64,000 bases of DNA from Fictibacillus terranigra (GCF_030412265.1 NZ_JAUHLN010000008.1:23151-87150); one strand, 5' to 3'; shown: positions 55,399-63,851, counted from the stretch's first letter. The notes: a model not told the origin generated them from the sequence alone. Numbers and translations are program-made.

Positions 55399-56388
55399 TC
55401 ATGCATCGGCCGCACACCTGAAACCTATATTTCCGGATGAGCTGTCGGGTGTATTATGACTCCGTGCGCCTACGCGGTATCGGTTGCAGTAGGATTTATG
55501 ACATAAATAGGAACCGCCTCGCATGACGCGTGATTTTCCTTTTGGAGGTCCGACAGGATTTACCCTCGACCCAGTGAGGTGGAAATTCGGGCTGAACCAA
55601 TCGGAGCACCATTCCCACACATTTCCTGAGACGTTGTATAGACCAAAGCCGTTTGGCAGGAACGCATCCACAGGAGCGGTTGCTAAAAAACCATCGCTCC
55701 TATCATTTTTAACCGGAAATTGGCCCTGCCAGATATTGCACTGATGCTGACCTTCCGGCTTTAACTCATCGCCCCATGGATAGTTTTTTTGCTCAAGCCC
55801 TCCTCTGGCCGCATATTCCCACTCCGTTTCGGTAGGCAGTCTGACACCTGCCCAATGGCAATAAGCTAGTGCATCATTCCACGATATATGAATGACAGGA
55901 TGATCCATACGCAAGGAAAGGTTGGAATCCGGTCCCTCAGGATGTTTCCAGTTGGCACCGGACACTGGCAGCCACCAAGGCGTATCTTGGGGGACTTGAG
56001 TCACGGTGCGTGCGACCGCAGGTGATACAAACATATGAAAAACAAAGGACCAGCCAAAATGTTCGGCTTCTGTTATATATCCTGTGTCTTCAATAAAACG
56101 GGCGAAATGTTTGTTGCTGACCGCATAGGGATCGATATAAAAGGGTCGAAGTTTTACCCTGCGAACAGGGCCTTCACCGTCTGCTGCAAAACCTTCATCA
56201 TCTTCACTACCCATCAGAAAATCGCCTCCAGACAAGTGGACCATATGAGTTTTCGCATGCGATTTTTCTAATGAGTCGGAGACGGGGAGTGGTGGCATGT
56301 CCTTTTCCTTTTTGGATATTCCGGGTACATTGGATCCGATTTCTCGTCTGCCTGCCGCGCAGCAGACATGAGTGGGTTTAGAATTCAT
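55399..56388 (-). CDS. Formylglycine-generating enzyme (sulfatase activator)
   Basis: 329-aa copper-type oxygenase of the FGE/SUMF1 family that converts the sulfatase active-site cysteine to formylglycine. The catalytic cysteine pair C296/C301 is in YLCHKSYCNRYR, which mirrors human CHRSYCYRYR. Fold motifs LSGGDFLMGS, RLPTETEWEYAARGG and NVSGNVWEWC are also visible. ATG 56388 follows GGAGGAGG; an upstream in-frame start at 56412 lies before that site. Being directly downstream of a CxPSR sulfatase, it is its maturation partner. Confidence 0.93.
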   Translation of the reverse strand: MNSKPTHVCCAAGRREIGSNVPGISKKEKDMPPLPVSDSLEKSHAKTHMVHLSGGDFLMGSEDDEGFAADGEGPVRRVKLRPFYIDPYAVSNKHFARFIEDTGYITEAEHFGWSFVFHMFVSPAVARTVTQVPQDTPWWLPVSGANWKHPEGPDSNLSLRMDHPVIHISWNDALAYCHWAGVRLPTETEWEYAARGGLEQKNYPWGDELKPEGQHQCNIWQGQFPVKNDRSDGFLATAPVDAFLPNGFGLYNVSGNVWEWCSDWFSPNFHLTGSRVNPVGPPKGKSRVMRGGSYLCHKSYCNRYRVGARSHNTPDSSSGNIGFRCAADA

Positions 56389-56426
56389 GGATAACCTCCT
56401 CCGAATTTCCAAGTGTAGCTATCAAT

Positions 56427-57812
56427 CTACGAATTTTTTTGTCCTCTGGATGATATCTCCTGTTCTCGGCCCTTGTAAGTCGTTCCCATGTCCAATTCTT
56501 GCTGCCATTCCGGGGCTTCCTTTCCTGGAACGGCTCCTTTTAGGAGAGGATCATTGGTTGTGACCATCCATTCCTCTACACGGCCTCTTAAATCTTGCAA
56601 CAGCTCCGCATATTCATCATTATTCGCGAGATTATGTTCTTCCAATGGATCCAAGAGTAAATCATATAGTTCTTCTGATACATTGGGGGTGTAATAGTCA
56701 TCCCTGACCGACTGTCCGGATAAACTGCGATGAATATCGAGGGGAAGATAGACTGCCGGGCCATCTTCAAAGTTTCGAATATATTTGTAACGATCGGTTC
56801 TAATGCCCCTCATAGGATGATAACGATCGTGCCACGTTAATTCGCAGAAAAATTCCTCCCTGGGTGTAAAAGGCTTTTCTTTTAGCAGGGGCAAGAAACT
56901 TCTGCCATCCAATCCCGGAGGAATGTCCGCCCCCGCCGCTTCAAGCAACGTTGGCATCAAATCCACATTGCAAAGCAGTTCCTCCTGCACTTTTCCGCCC
57001 TGGACCTCCCCTGGCCAGTTCATGATTAAGGCAGTTTCCAATCCTGCATCCAACAAGGTCCCTTTTGCCCTGGGAAATGCAATACCATGATCCGTCGTGT
57101 ACAAAAGCAATGTATTTTTATCAAGTCCCGTTTCCTGAAGGGCACGGTGAATTCGTTCGATGCCTTCATCCAATGTTTTAACGGACGCCTGGAATTGGGC
57201 TACGTCGCGTCGCACCTCTGGTGTGTCCGGCAAGTAATCCGGTACAGCAATGGAATCATCAGGATCTGCCTGTGGTTCGTAGGCATCAAAATCGCGGTGA
57301 GTTTCAAAAAAACCAACAGATGCGAAGAACGGACATTCCTGGCCTGAGGAAGCCTGCTCCTGCAAAAATTGAATCGTTTTATCAGCCACAAGCGGCGCCA
57401 GGTTACCATCCGGGTTTCCGGGGCCTCCCACTTCAATAATTCTTTTGTATCCAAGTTTTCCGGATGACGTGAATGCACTCCCTCCAGGCTGCCCGATCGT
57501 TTCATGACTCAATCCGATCAAAACGGTTTCATAACCTGCTTTGTCGAGTTCCTTCGGGAGCGTTGTTTTATCTTCAGTGATGGTGAAGCCTAAATGGGAT
57601 AAGCCTATCATGCCGTGGTTATGCGCGTACAAACCGGTCATAATGCTGCCGCGGCTCGGACTGCATTGAGGCGCGGAGCAGAAATAGTTGTCAAACCTGA
57701 CCCCATTGTCTGCTATCTTATCAATGGCTGGGGTTGCGACTTGTCGGCCATAGCAGCCCAGGTAACGACCCGTATCATGTGAAATCATCAAAATAATATT
57801 AGGCTTTGTCAT
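56427..57812 (-). CDS. Cys-type sulfatase, heparan N-sulfatase-like
   Basis: 461-aa hydrolase of sulfate esters or sulfamates. The formylglycine site is C50 in APQCSPSRGSIMTG, and D13 in ISHDTGRYLGCYG belongs to the metal site. TTDHGIAFPRAKG supplies the later Asp/His ligands. The HDTGR start and overall order resemble N-sulfoglucosamine sulfohydrolase and related bacterial enzymes. No signal peptide is seen, so it acts inside the cell on an imported sulfated sugar brought by the symporter upstream. Confidence 0.9.
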   Translation of the reverse strand: MTKPNIILMISHDTGRYLGCYGRQVATPAIDKIADNGVRFDNYFCSAPQCSPSRGSIMTGLYAHNHGMIGLSHLGFTITEDKTTLPKELDKAGYETVLIGLSHETIGQPGGSAFTSSGKLGYKRIIEVGGPGNPDGNLAPLVADKTIQFLQEQASSGQECPFFASVGFFETHRDFDAYEPQADPDDSIAVPDYLPDTPEVRRDVAQFQASVKTLDEGIERIHRALQETGLDKNTLLLYTTDHGIAFPRAKGTLLDAGLETALIMNWPGEVQGGKVQEELLCNVDLMPTLLEAAGADIPPGLDGRSFLPLLKEKPFTPREEFFCELTWHDRYHPMRGIRTDRYKYIRNFEDGPAVYLPLDIHRSLSGQSVRDDYYTPNVSEELYDLLLDPLEEHNLANNDEYAELLQDLRGRVEEWMVTTNDPLLKGAVPGKEAPEWQQELDMGTTYKGREQEISSRGQKNS

Positions 57813-57842
57813 AGTGTTCTCCTCTCTTTACATTTCTTAGTT

Positions 57843-59228
57843 TTACTTCGCATGGATGGTTTTCTGGTCATCGGTAGATAACGAGACCTTGCGAGAAGCG
57901 ATCTCTGCCACATATTTTGTAAACATTTTTTCATTAAGACCGTACATCGCAAGAATAATCACGCAAAGAATTGCACCAGTTACCGGGATCAAACTGACAA
58001 TGGCTTTTATTCCGTTTAAAGCACCTTCGGATTGAACGGCATTGGGGACATAACCCACTGCAGACAGAATGCTTCCTGATAATTTGGCAGAGATGGCCTG
58101 GGCGAACAGTTGAACAAAGATAAAGGTAGAATAAATCGTACCCTCCGCCCGTACACCGGTTTTCCATTCCCCGTATTCAATCGTATCAGGGACCATGGCC
58201 CACAAGAGAGGTATGGCCATGCCATATCCTAAATAGCTTATACCCCCCAGTATAAATATCATAGACACGCTGGATGCTGTGAAATAAAATCCGAGCAGAC
58301 TGAAGATGATGAGGAATTGGCTGATGATTCCGACATTTCTTTTGCCGATTTTGCTTACAAGAAAGGGATTTATTACAATGCCGACAAGCTGAATCGCAAA
58401 TCCAACCAATGAGTACACAGAAAACATATCGGCCTGACCCATATTATATTTAAAAAAGTACAATACAGATGAATTTTTCGTAATTAAGGTTAATTGGAAT
58501 ACAAAAATAAAGCTGAGCAACAGCAGTAAATATTTGTTGAGGAAGACCGTGCTCATTTGTTTGGATAAAGTTAGAGGTGCGGTTTCCGATTTTGGCGTGT
58601 CTCGCGGAGTATGGCCAATTCCTTTGGTGCCCAGGAACGTAATCAGGAGGGTAAGAATCAGAATCGCACCATAACCAATGTACACCATTTGGAATCCAGC
58701 TTTTTCTGTTGCGAAGAGATGGATTAACGGAAGGGTGGCGCTGCTTACGAAGAGTCCTCCGAACTGTCCGAGAAATACCTTGATGGAGGAAATCTGCGAT
58801 CTGACTTGATAATCATTGGACATGCTGGCGAGGACTGAACTGTAAGGAACATTGATAACGGAGTAGATGATATTAAAAAGAATGTAGGTGATATATGCAT
58901 AAAGCAGCTTGCCTGATGTGTCTAAAGAAGGGACAGTAAAAATCATAACTCCGATTGCGGCGAGAGGAAGGCAGCCAAACAGGAAATAAGGGCGGAACTT
59001 GCCCCATCTGCTATACGTTCGATCTACCAGAACGCCCATTGTGGGGTTAATGATCAAATTGACGAGCTGTGCCGCAAACATCAAAGTGCCGGCAGCCGCA
59101 GCGGTGATTCCCATATTGTCTGTATAGAAATACAAAAGATAGGTTGATACAGAGCTAAAGAATAGATTAAGACCGAAATTACCGGCACCATAACTAAGCG
59201 CTTGTTTAATATTCACTCGCAATTTCAA
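57843..59228 (-). CDS. GPH-family sugar:cation symporter
   Basis: 461-aa, twelve-span carrier of the glycoside-pentoside-hexuronide family. SYGAGNFGLNLFFSSVSTYL at the N-terminus, LVDRTYSRWGKFRPYFLFG at the first cytoplasmic loop and DTIEYGEWKTGVRAEG are family signatures. TTG 59228 follows GGAGAGG. It likely imports the sulfated saccharide that the next gene desulfates. A 20-bp palindrome lies 87 bp upstream of its start. Confidence 0.92.
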   Translation of the reverse strand: MKLRVNIKQALSYGAGNFGLNLFFSSVSTYLLYFYTDNMGITAAAAGTLMFAAQLVNLIINPTMGVLVDRTYSRWGKFRPYFLFGCLPLAAIGVMIFTVPSLDTSGKLLYAYITYILFNIIYSVINVPYSSVLASMSNDYQVRSQISSIKVFLGQFGGLFVSSATLPLIHLFATEKAGFQMVYIGYGAILILTLLITFLGTKGIGHTPRDTPKSETAPLTLSKQMSTVFLNKYLLLLLSFIFVFQLTLITKNSSVLYFFKYNMGQADMFSVYSLVGFAIQLVGIVINPFLVSKIGKRNVGIISQFLIIFSLLGFYFTASSVSMIFILGGISYLGYGMAIPLLWAMVPDTIEYGEWKTGVRAEGTIYSTFIFVQLFAQAISAKLSGSILSAVGYVPNAVQSEGALNGIKAIVSLIPVTGAILCVIILAMYGLNEKMFTKYVAEIASRKVSLSTDDQKTIHAK

Positions 59229-59314
59229 TTTCTATCCTCTCCGTTCTGATAGGAATGGTGTGCTAAAATCTATTGATTATTGACAAAACTGAATACACAA
59301 AAATACTTGTCATG

Positions 59315-59334
59315 CTATGAAAAGCTTTTCATAG
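59315..59334 (-). promoter_or_regulatory. 20-bp perfect palindrome, probable LacI-family operator
   Basis: CTATGAAAAGCTTTTCATAG is a perfect palindrome between the LacI-type regulator and the symporter gene. It resembles LacI-family operators, although the centre is GC rather than CG. Confidence 0.65.
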
Positions 59335-59355
59335 CGGATAAAAAAGGGTTCGGCA

Positions 59356-60378
59356 TCAAACAGACTCATGGTTCCTCATTTTTACTGATTGTCGCTCCAC
59401 AATTTGGTGGTCCACATATGTCCGTAATTCTGGTACATGCTCCTTCTGGATTAAATGATCCAGCTTTTCCACTGCCAAATATCCGATTTCATAGAGGGGT
59501 TGTCCGACAGTTGTCAGTTTTGGTATGGACATTTGGGATAATCGCAAGTTGTCAAACCCAATGACCGAGATATCCTCGGGTACTGACTTTCCCTTTTCGT
59601 GCAGGTAAGAGATCGCGCCTAGCGCCCTTTCATCGCCAGCCGCAAAGACCGCCGTAATATCGGGATACTTTTCAAGCAGTTTGTGCATGGCATGGTAACC
59701 ATCTTCGAACTTGTATGACCCAAACTCGACCAGCTTTTCCATGTCAGCTTCCATTTGATGGACCTTAAGGGCCCTAAGAAAGCCTTGAAGGCGGGGCATC
59801 GCGGTTACCTGGTCTGTAATGGACCCACAGATCATACCAATTTGGCGATGGCCGTTTTTGATCAAATATTCCGTCGCGTCGTAGCTCGCTTGCTCGTCAT
59901 TGACTTTAACGGACGGGAGATCGTACTCAAGGCTGTGTGTAGCAGCTAGGACAATGGGGATCTGAAGCTTAAGAAACAATTCATGATAATCGGGATAGAT
60001 CGGTTCACTAGTAAATATCAATCCATCAATTTGTTTCTCTTTCAAGACGCTCAGGCTTTCCATCATTCTCGTTTTGTTGTTATCGGTATTGCACAAAATC
60101 AGGTTGTAGTTCTGATCATGAGCTGCAGCCTCCATTCCGTGTAACATTTCGGAGTAAAACATATTCGAAATGTCAGGAATGAGTACACCGAGAGATTTTG
60201 TCCTTTTGAATATCAGCCCCCTCGCCAATGCATTGGGCATGTAATTAAGCTCCCTTATTGCGTTCAGGACTTTGTCTCTCGTTTCTTTGGCTACTTTATC
60301 GGGCATATTCATTACCCTTGAGACCGTACTAATGGAAACGGCAGCATGCCGTGCTACATCTTTGATATTTGAGCTCAT
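59356..60378 (-). CDS. LacI-family transcription regulator
   Basis: 340-aa sugar-responsive repressor. N-terminal HTH IKDVARHAAVSISTVSRVMN and hinge LNYMPNALARGL, then a periplasmic-binding-protein-like sensor (GVLIPDISNMFYSEMLHGME). ATG 60378 gives the usual family start but is 14 nt from AAGGAG; an in-frame GTG at 60390 is too close to that site, so the start is uncertain. It is the first gene of the sulfatase cluster and presumably controls it through the palindromes at 59315 and 60419. Confidence 0.9.
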   Translation of the reverse strand: MSSNIKDVARHAAVSISTVSRVMNMPDKVAKETRDKVLNAIRELNYMPNALARGLIFKRTKSLGVLIPDISNMFYSEMLHGMEAAAHDQNYNLILCNTDNNKTRMMESLSVLKEKQIDGLIFTSEPIYPDYHELFLKLQIPIVLAATHSLEYDLPSVKVNDEQASYDATEYLIKNGHRQIGMICGSITDQVTAMPRLQGFLRALKVHQMEADMEKLVEFGSYKFEDGYHAMHKLLEKYPDITAVFAAGDERALGAISYLHEKGKSVPEDISVIGFDNLRLSQMSIPKLTTVGQPLYEIGYLAVEKLDHLIQKEHVPELRTYVDHQIVERQSVKMRNHESV

Positions 60379-60418
60379 AGGGTGCTGCACATCTCCTTCT
60401 GCTTAAAGACAAAATTGA

Positions 60419-60433
60419 GCGAAACCTTTTCGC
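60419..60433 (-). promoter_or_regulatory. Inverted repeat near the LacI gene promoter, possible auto-operator
   Basis: GCGAAA-AGG-TTTCGC (minus strand) lies just after the -10 box of the regulator's promoter. It shares the GAAAAG core with the 59315 palindrome. Confidence 0.45.
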
Positions 60434-60434
60434 C

Positions 60435-60463
60435 ATTATAATTTCTTTTTATTAGTGAGTCAA
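60435..60463 (-). promoter_or_regulatory. Sigma-A promoter of the LacI-family regulator
   Basis: On the minus strand TTGACT, a 17-bp spacer and consensus TATAAT. Confidence 0.75.
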
Positions 60464-60632
60464 TTCAAAATTTTTAAACAATTCGATAGGAATTGTCGGA
60501 TATGGATAGGCTCTGATTTTTATTTTTTCAGTAGTTAGTTGCAATGCTATAAAGCAGTGCGCTCCTCTCTCTATGTTTTTAAAAGGTTGATATTCCAATC
60601 GCTCCAATTGTTTGAAGGTTTCCGTTAGAAGA

Positions 60633-60993
60633 CTAAAAAAGGACCGTGAACGATGCCTTTTGCCGTATCGGTGAAGGATCGGATCGCTCCTCGTTGAACT
60701 CGTGAAAATTCAGCATGGGATAAATGAACTTCTTAAATTCGGTGAATTCATTATTGGTAAGCGCTGGAGTGATCCCTGTACTGCTTTCGGCAAAAACAAA
60801 ATGTGAATCAGCGTCGAACAAACGGATTCCTTTACAGTCACCATCTTGAGCAGACCTGCTCTTCCACGGATGTAGAGGGAATGCTAGGAAGAGCTGGGGT
60901 GGCTGGATGGGCCGGCCGGAATACCAAAAAACAAGCGACCACAAAGATTGCCAATAAGAGTACAGCTAGTAACCATTTATTACTAATCTCCAT
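60633..60993 (-). pseudogene. Frameshifted small membrane protein
   Basis: Starts at 60993 with MEISNKWLLAVLLLAIFVVA, a single membrane anchor, then a Pro/Thr-rich linker (HPATPALPSIPSTSVEEQ). A frameshift near 60848 leads into GIRLFDADSHFVFAESS and FKKFIYPMLNFHEF. Joined, it would be about 120 residues, with an extracellular C-domain of a family I do not recognise. Confidence 0.5.
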
Positions 60994-61242
60994 AAGCCCC
61001 CGTTTCAACTTTATTTTAAAGAATTCCGTTTCCGTTAGGTTTTTCCTTTTTGTTACCCATCATATGTTGCCTTTGAAATGAGGAAATAGGTCTTTGGCAG
61101 GATATGGATAGACGAACCAGAGAAGCGATTTTATAATAAATGGAGAAAACGTTTACAGAGGAAGGATCCATAAACAGGTGGGGGAGGTGTTGTGAATAAA
61201 CAATGCGATTTCTGCTGTGATTTGATATGCGTTTTATAATTG
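60994..61242. other. Gap with an orphan promoter/operator and leader
   Basis: TAGACG-17-TATAAT (61109-61137) is followed by a cre/LacI-like AGAAAACGTTTACA (61144-61157), a GGGGGAGG site and a GTG that opens only a 15-codon frame, ending four bases before the left inverted repeat. The gene it once served is not present. Confidence 0.45.
61144..61157 (+). promoter_or_regulatory. cre/LacI-type operator of a lost operon
   Basis: AGAAAACGTTTACA fits the cre consensus at 13 of 14 positions and follows a TATAAT box by 6 bp. Confidence 0.4.
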
Positions 61243-61262
61243 TGCACCTCAAAACTGAACCC
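61243..61262 (+). repeat. Left inverted repeat of a 1.87-kb segment
   Basis: TGCACCTCAAAACTGAACCC matches the complement of 63096-63115 at 19 of 20 bases. TG...CA ends are typical of IS3-type termini. Confidence 0.7.
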
Positions 61263-61360
61263 ATTATTCAAAAAAAGGTGCGTTTTTTGTTTAAAAGGAA
61301 GGTATTAGAAGCTTGAATCGAGAAGACTGAGGAATAAGTTGCTATGAGGGAGTCAAGCGA

Positions 61361-62236
61361 ATGAAAGAAAAAACTATAGTCTTTTGGGATAGAATGATCA
61401 ATAAGGTCAACCCCGTATGGAAATGGATGCAACAAAATAAAGATAAGATTTATTATGCCGTTATTTCAATATTCTTTATAGCGGCAGTTGTTTACGCCAT
61501 AAAAGGATACTATTATAATCATTCACTTCCAACTGTAAAAGACGGAAATGACCTAATGGGGAGAATCTTCAGTCCTTTCATATTAGCGGTCTTGCGATTT
61601 GTTTTAGTGATGCTATTAGGAATTTTCGTAGCAATGAATCTAATTGCAAATCCACTTAAGAGGATAAAGGTAATGCAGTTTGAAGTGGAGTTCGCAGAAT
61701 TAGCAAAAGTCCAAGAAAAACAACTCAATCAATTTCATTTCATATCAAGCGTGTTGAAACAAAATGACTATTTTATAAGAAAATTTAAACATTCACCAGA
61801 GGTTCCGTATGAACTAGTACTAAGAGAAATTCTGATGAAATACGAAGAGTTTTTTGACTCCGAGCTCCAAATTAGTCTTTCTGCTCAAGTTTCAGAATAT
61901 CTAGGAGACAACGACTATTTCTCAAATCAGGAGTACAACAGATTAGCCAACTTATTGTACAATGAACAGGATACTGACAGAAAGATCATCACAAGGAAGA
62001 AAATGTTTGGTGACACCAATTTTATGATGGCTGCTAGAGAGGAATTAACAGGTAACTACATAGTCTTGATTGAGAGCAAAGAACACATCTTTACTGATTA
62101 TGATAAGGAAGTATTGAAAGGAATCTTTGAGTACAGCAAGATCGTTACGGACAGCATTATGCTATTGTCAGTGAATGATGATGATTTACAAGAAGCTATA
62201 CTTTTTAACTCAACAGAGTTAACAGATAATGATTAA
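61361..62236 (+). CDS. Membrane protein with C-terminal GAF-like domain
   Basis: 291-aa protein of unknown function. Two membrane spans (about 30-48 and 72-98) bracket a short extracellular loop. A charged, coiled-coil-like stretch follows (QFEVEFAELAKVQEKQLNQF). Residues about 150-275 read as a GAF-like sensory domain (MMAAREELTGNYIVLIESKE, then FTDYDKEVLKGIFEYSKIV, the usual final helix). No effector domain is present, so it may sense a signal and act on a partner such as the 68-aa protein downstream. ATG 61361 follows GGGAG. Confidence 0.6.
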   Translation: MKEKTIVFWDRMINKVNPVWKWMQQNKDKIYYAVISIFFIAAVVYAIKGYYYNHSLPTVKDGNDLMGRIFSPFILAVLRFVLVMLLGIFVAMNLIANPLKRIKVMQFEVEFAELAKVQEKQLNQFHFISSVLKQNDYFIRKFKHSPEVPYELVLREILMKYEEFFDSELQISLSAQVSEYLGDNDYFSNQEYNRLANLLYNEQDTDRKIITRKKMFGDTNFMMAAREELTGNYIVLIESKEHIFTDYDKEVLKGIFEYSKIVTDSIMLLSVNDDDLQEAILFNSTELTDND

Positions 62237-62247
62237 TAATCACCTGT

Positions 62248-62276
62248 TTGCAACTGCTTAATAATGGGTATACAAT
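62248..62276 (+). promoter_or_regulatory. Sigma-A promoter of the 68-aa gene
   Basis: TTGCAA, a 17-bp spacer and TACAAT, 25 bp before the start codon. Confidence 0.65.
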
Positions 62277-62300
62277 AGATACAAAGGAGTGTGTAGAACA

Positions 62301-62507
62301 ATGAGCACTTTACATAAATCGGCTCCACGAGAAATAGAAAAGTCAACAGACAATAATAGAAAACTTACAAAAGAGCAATACAGAGCTATATTATTGCATA
62401 ACTATGCGAAAAATAATAACCTTGAATTTGATATCAACAAAGTAAAGGTATCTAAAAATGACCCTGTACTCAGTACAGTTAACAACATTTTAACTTCTAT
62501 CAAATAA
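62301..62507 (+). CDS. Small protein, paralogue of the convergent 55-aa protein
   Basis: 68 aa, charged, probably cytosolic (MSTLHKSAPREIEKSTDNNR at the start). ATG 62301 lies 11 nt after AAAGGAG; an in-frame GTG at 62289 overlaps that site. Its segment KLTKEQYRAILLHNY..FDINKVKV resembles KITKSEYKEQLLKRL..FKLNKISY of the minus-strand gene at 62519. It has its own promoter. Function unknown. Confidence 0.65.
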   Translation: MSTLHKSAPREIEKSTDNNRKLTKEQYRAILLHNYAKNNNLEFDINKVKVSKNDPVLSTVNNILTSIK

Positions 62508-62539
62508 AAAAAGCCCTGTTAAATTTTAGGGCTTTTTAA
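62506..62539. terminator. Bidirectional terminator between convergent genes
   Basis: AAAAAGCCCT / AGGGCTTTTT stem with A and T runs on both sides. It encodes the last codons of the minus-strand small gene. Confidence 0.85.
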
Positions 62540-62686
62540 TATGGGTAAAAGGGAAGGTACTAGATGTTTGATCGTATCCATAGGAGTGGGATATGATATC
62601 TTATTTAATTTGAAATCAGCTTTTTCGTAACTACTCAATCGTTTTAACAGTTGTTCTTTATATTCACTTTTCGTTATCTTATTCAC
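62519..62686 (-). CDS. Small protein, 55 aa, paralogue of the convergent 68-aa protein
   Basis: GTG 62686 follows AGAGGTG with 7-nt spacing. The product starts NKITKSEYKEQLLKRL and has ADFKLNKISYP in its middle, similar to the plus-strand neighbour. The gene ends inside the shared terminator hairpin. No known family is recognised. Confidence 0.5.
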   Translation of the reverse strand: MNKITKSEYKEQLLKRLSSYEKADFKLNKISYPTPMDTIKHLVPSLLPILKSPKI

Positions 62687-63095
62687 GGCCGTTCACCTCT
62701 ATGTTTTAATACCTTAGTTTATGTAGTGCAGTTCGATATATGTATATTCTTTATTCAAAAAATAGTTAATCCCTATTTCTTATTGCATCATATCCTAGAG
62801 TAAATGGTCAAGGAGCGGTAATATGCCAAAAGGGTAAGGGTATGCGAGGCCTCCGAAAAAAAGTAGAAGTGCAATTAACATTGGACCTTTAACAGCAGTG
62901 GAAACGAAAGATTTCTATATTAGTAAAAATATTTGTGTATGGATTACAGATCTTTATATTCACTTAAAACTTCGCAGTTAAAAACTTTGGTGCGTTAGTT
63001 GAAGAAAGACATCTAAATTAGGTGTCTTTTATATTTAGCCTAAATAGCAACAATCTTTTAGAAAACAGCTTTAATGAAAAACCCTCAACAGTAAA
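62687..63095. other. Right part of the inverted-repeat segment
   Basis: No solid gene. A 28-codon hydrophobic frame on the minus strand (about 62810-62896, LIALLLFFGGLAYPYPFG) follows an AAAGG site and could be a small membrane peptide, but it is too short to call. A terminator-like AAAGACA/TGTCTTT hairpin is at 63005-63031. Confidence 0.35.
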
Positions 63096-63115
63096 GGGTT
63101 CCGTTTTGAGGTGCA
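63096..63115 (-). repeat. Right inverted repeat of the 1.87-kb segment
   Basis: GGGTTCCGTTTTGAGGTGCA; its complement differs from the left repeat at one base. Confidence 0.7.
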
Positions 63116-63185
63116 TTATCAAAATTAAAATGTTGGAAATGACATTGGTTTTGACATTGTAATTGTCTGAGGTTAAATACAAAAA

Positions 63186-63268
63186 AGACTCGTCATTGAC
63201 GAGTCTTCAGCTTGTAGACAAAGTCCCATGTCTACAAGCTGAGCACTGCTAATTGCAGTGCTTTTTTT
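63186..63268. repeat. Three consecutive perfect hairpins
   Basis: AGACTCGTC/GACGAGTCT at 63186-63206, CAGCTTGTAGAC/GTCTACAAGCTG at 63208-63241 and AGCACTGC/GCAGTGCT plus seven T at 63242-63268. The first is a minus-strand terminator (T run to its left on that strand), and the third a plus-strand terminator. The middle one resembles IS-end sequence. Confidence 0.7.
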
Positions 63269-63281
63269 ATTGCTAATTAAT

Positions 63282-63458
63282 ATGCGATTCATATTTGCCA
63301 TCGCAGGCTTTGTGCCGATCATGTGGGGAGCCATGGCGGAATCATTCAGCCCGTCACCTTGGGTATCCGGCGGATTTATGATGGCTGGTTTAACTCTTTC
63401 AATTGTTTTGAGTGTGTTTATGCCTGGATCGAGAAAAAGGCATAATCTTCAGCAATAG
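63282..63458 (+). pseudogene. MFS transporter fragment (part 1)
   Basis: Reads MRFIFAIAGFVPIMWGAMAE and GGFMMAGLTLSIVLSVFMPG, transmembrane segments of an MFS carrier, then a stop after RKRHNLQQ. There is no ribosome site. It is probably a piece of the same decayed carrier (MHS group) as the next fragment. Confidence 0.5.
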
Positions 63459-63514
63459 CACAAGGCAAATACCATTGCTATTTCTTCCAAAGCGGACAAA
63501 CCGCTCTGATTATA

Positions 63515-63840
63515 TTGGCAGTAGCCATCTCAGGAATTGGTCCGGGTATGGTCTACGGGCCACAAGCAGCATTAATCGTTGAGAATTTTCCACTTCATTT
63601 GCGTTATAGCGGTTCATCGCTCGCTTATCAATTTGCCTCCATTATAGGTGGAGGAATGGCACCTATTATTCGCTGTTCTTATTGCATGAATTCGGAAGTA
63701 CGGTTCCTATCAGTATTTATATTATGATTTGCTGTGTTATTTCAATTTTTTCTGTCTCCGCCTTAAGCAAGATTAATAGCATGAATAATGATAATATTAC
63801 AACCGCAAAAGTTGAAAATATCGCTAAAAGTGGGACGTAG
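63515..63840 (+). pseudogene. MHS-type MFS transporter C-terminal remnant (part 2)
   Basis: GIGPGMVYGPQAALIVENFP and LRYSGSSLAYQFASIIGGGM are conserved in shikimate/alpha-ketoglutarate-type MHS carriers. After a frameshift near 63675 the frame continues FGSTVPISIYIMICCVIS and ends at 63840. No N-terminal half. Confidence 0.75.
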
Positions 63841-63851
63841 AATCAAACAAA

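Larger units (their letters stand above)
61243..63115. mobile_element. Possible non-autonomous mobile segment bounded by 20-bp inverted repeats
   Basis: The inverted repeats at 61243-61262 and 63096-63115 enclose a membrane protein gene and two small convergent genes but no transposase. No clear target-site duplication is visible (flanks ..ATTG and TTAT..). It could be an IS-derived cargo unit moved in trans, or two unrelated IS remnants that happen to face each other. Confidence 0.45.

Noticed and set aside
59315..59334. CcpA cre site at the symporter palindrome
   Set aside because: The centre is GC instead of the required CG, so a dedicated LacI-family operator is more likely.
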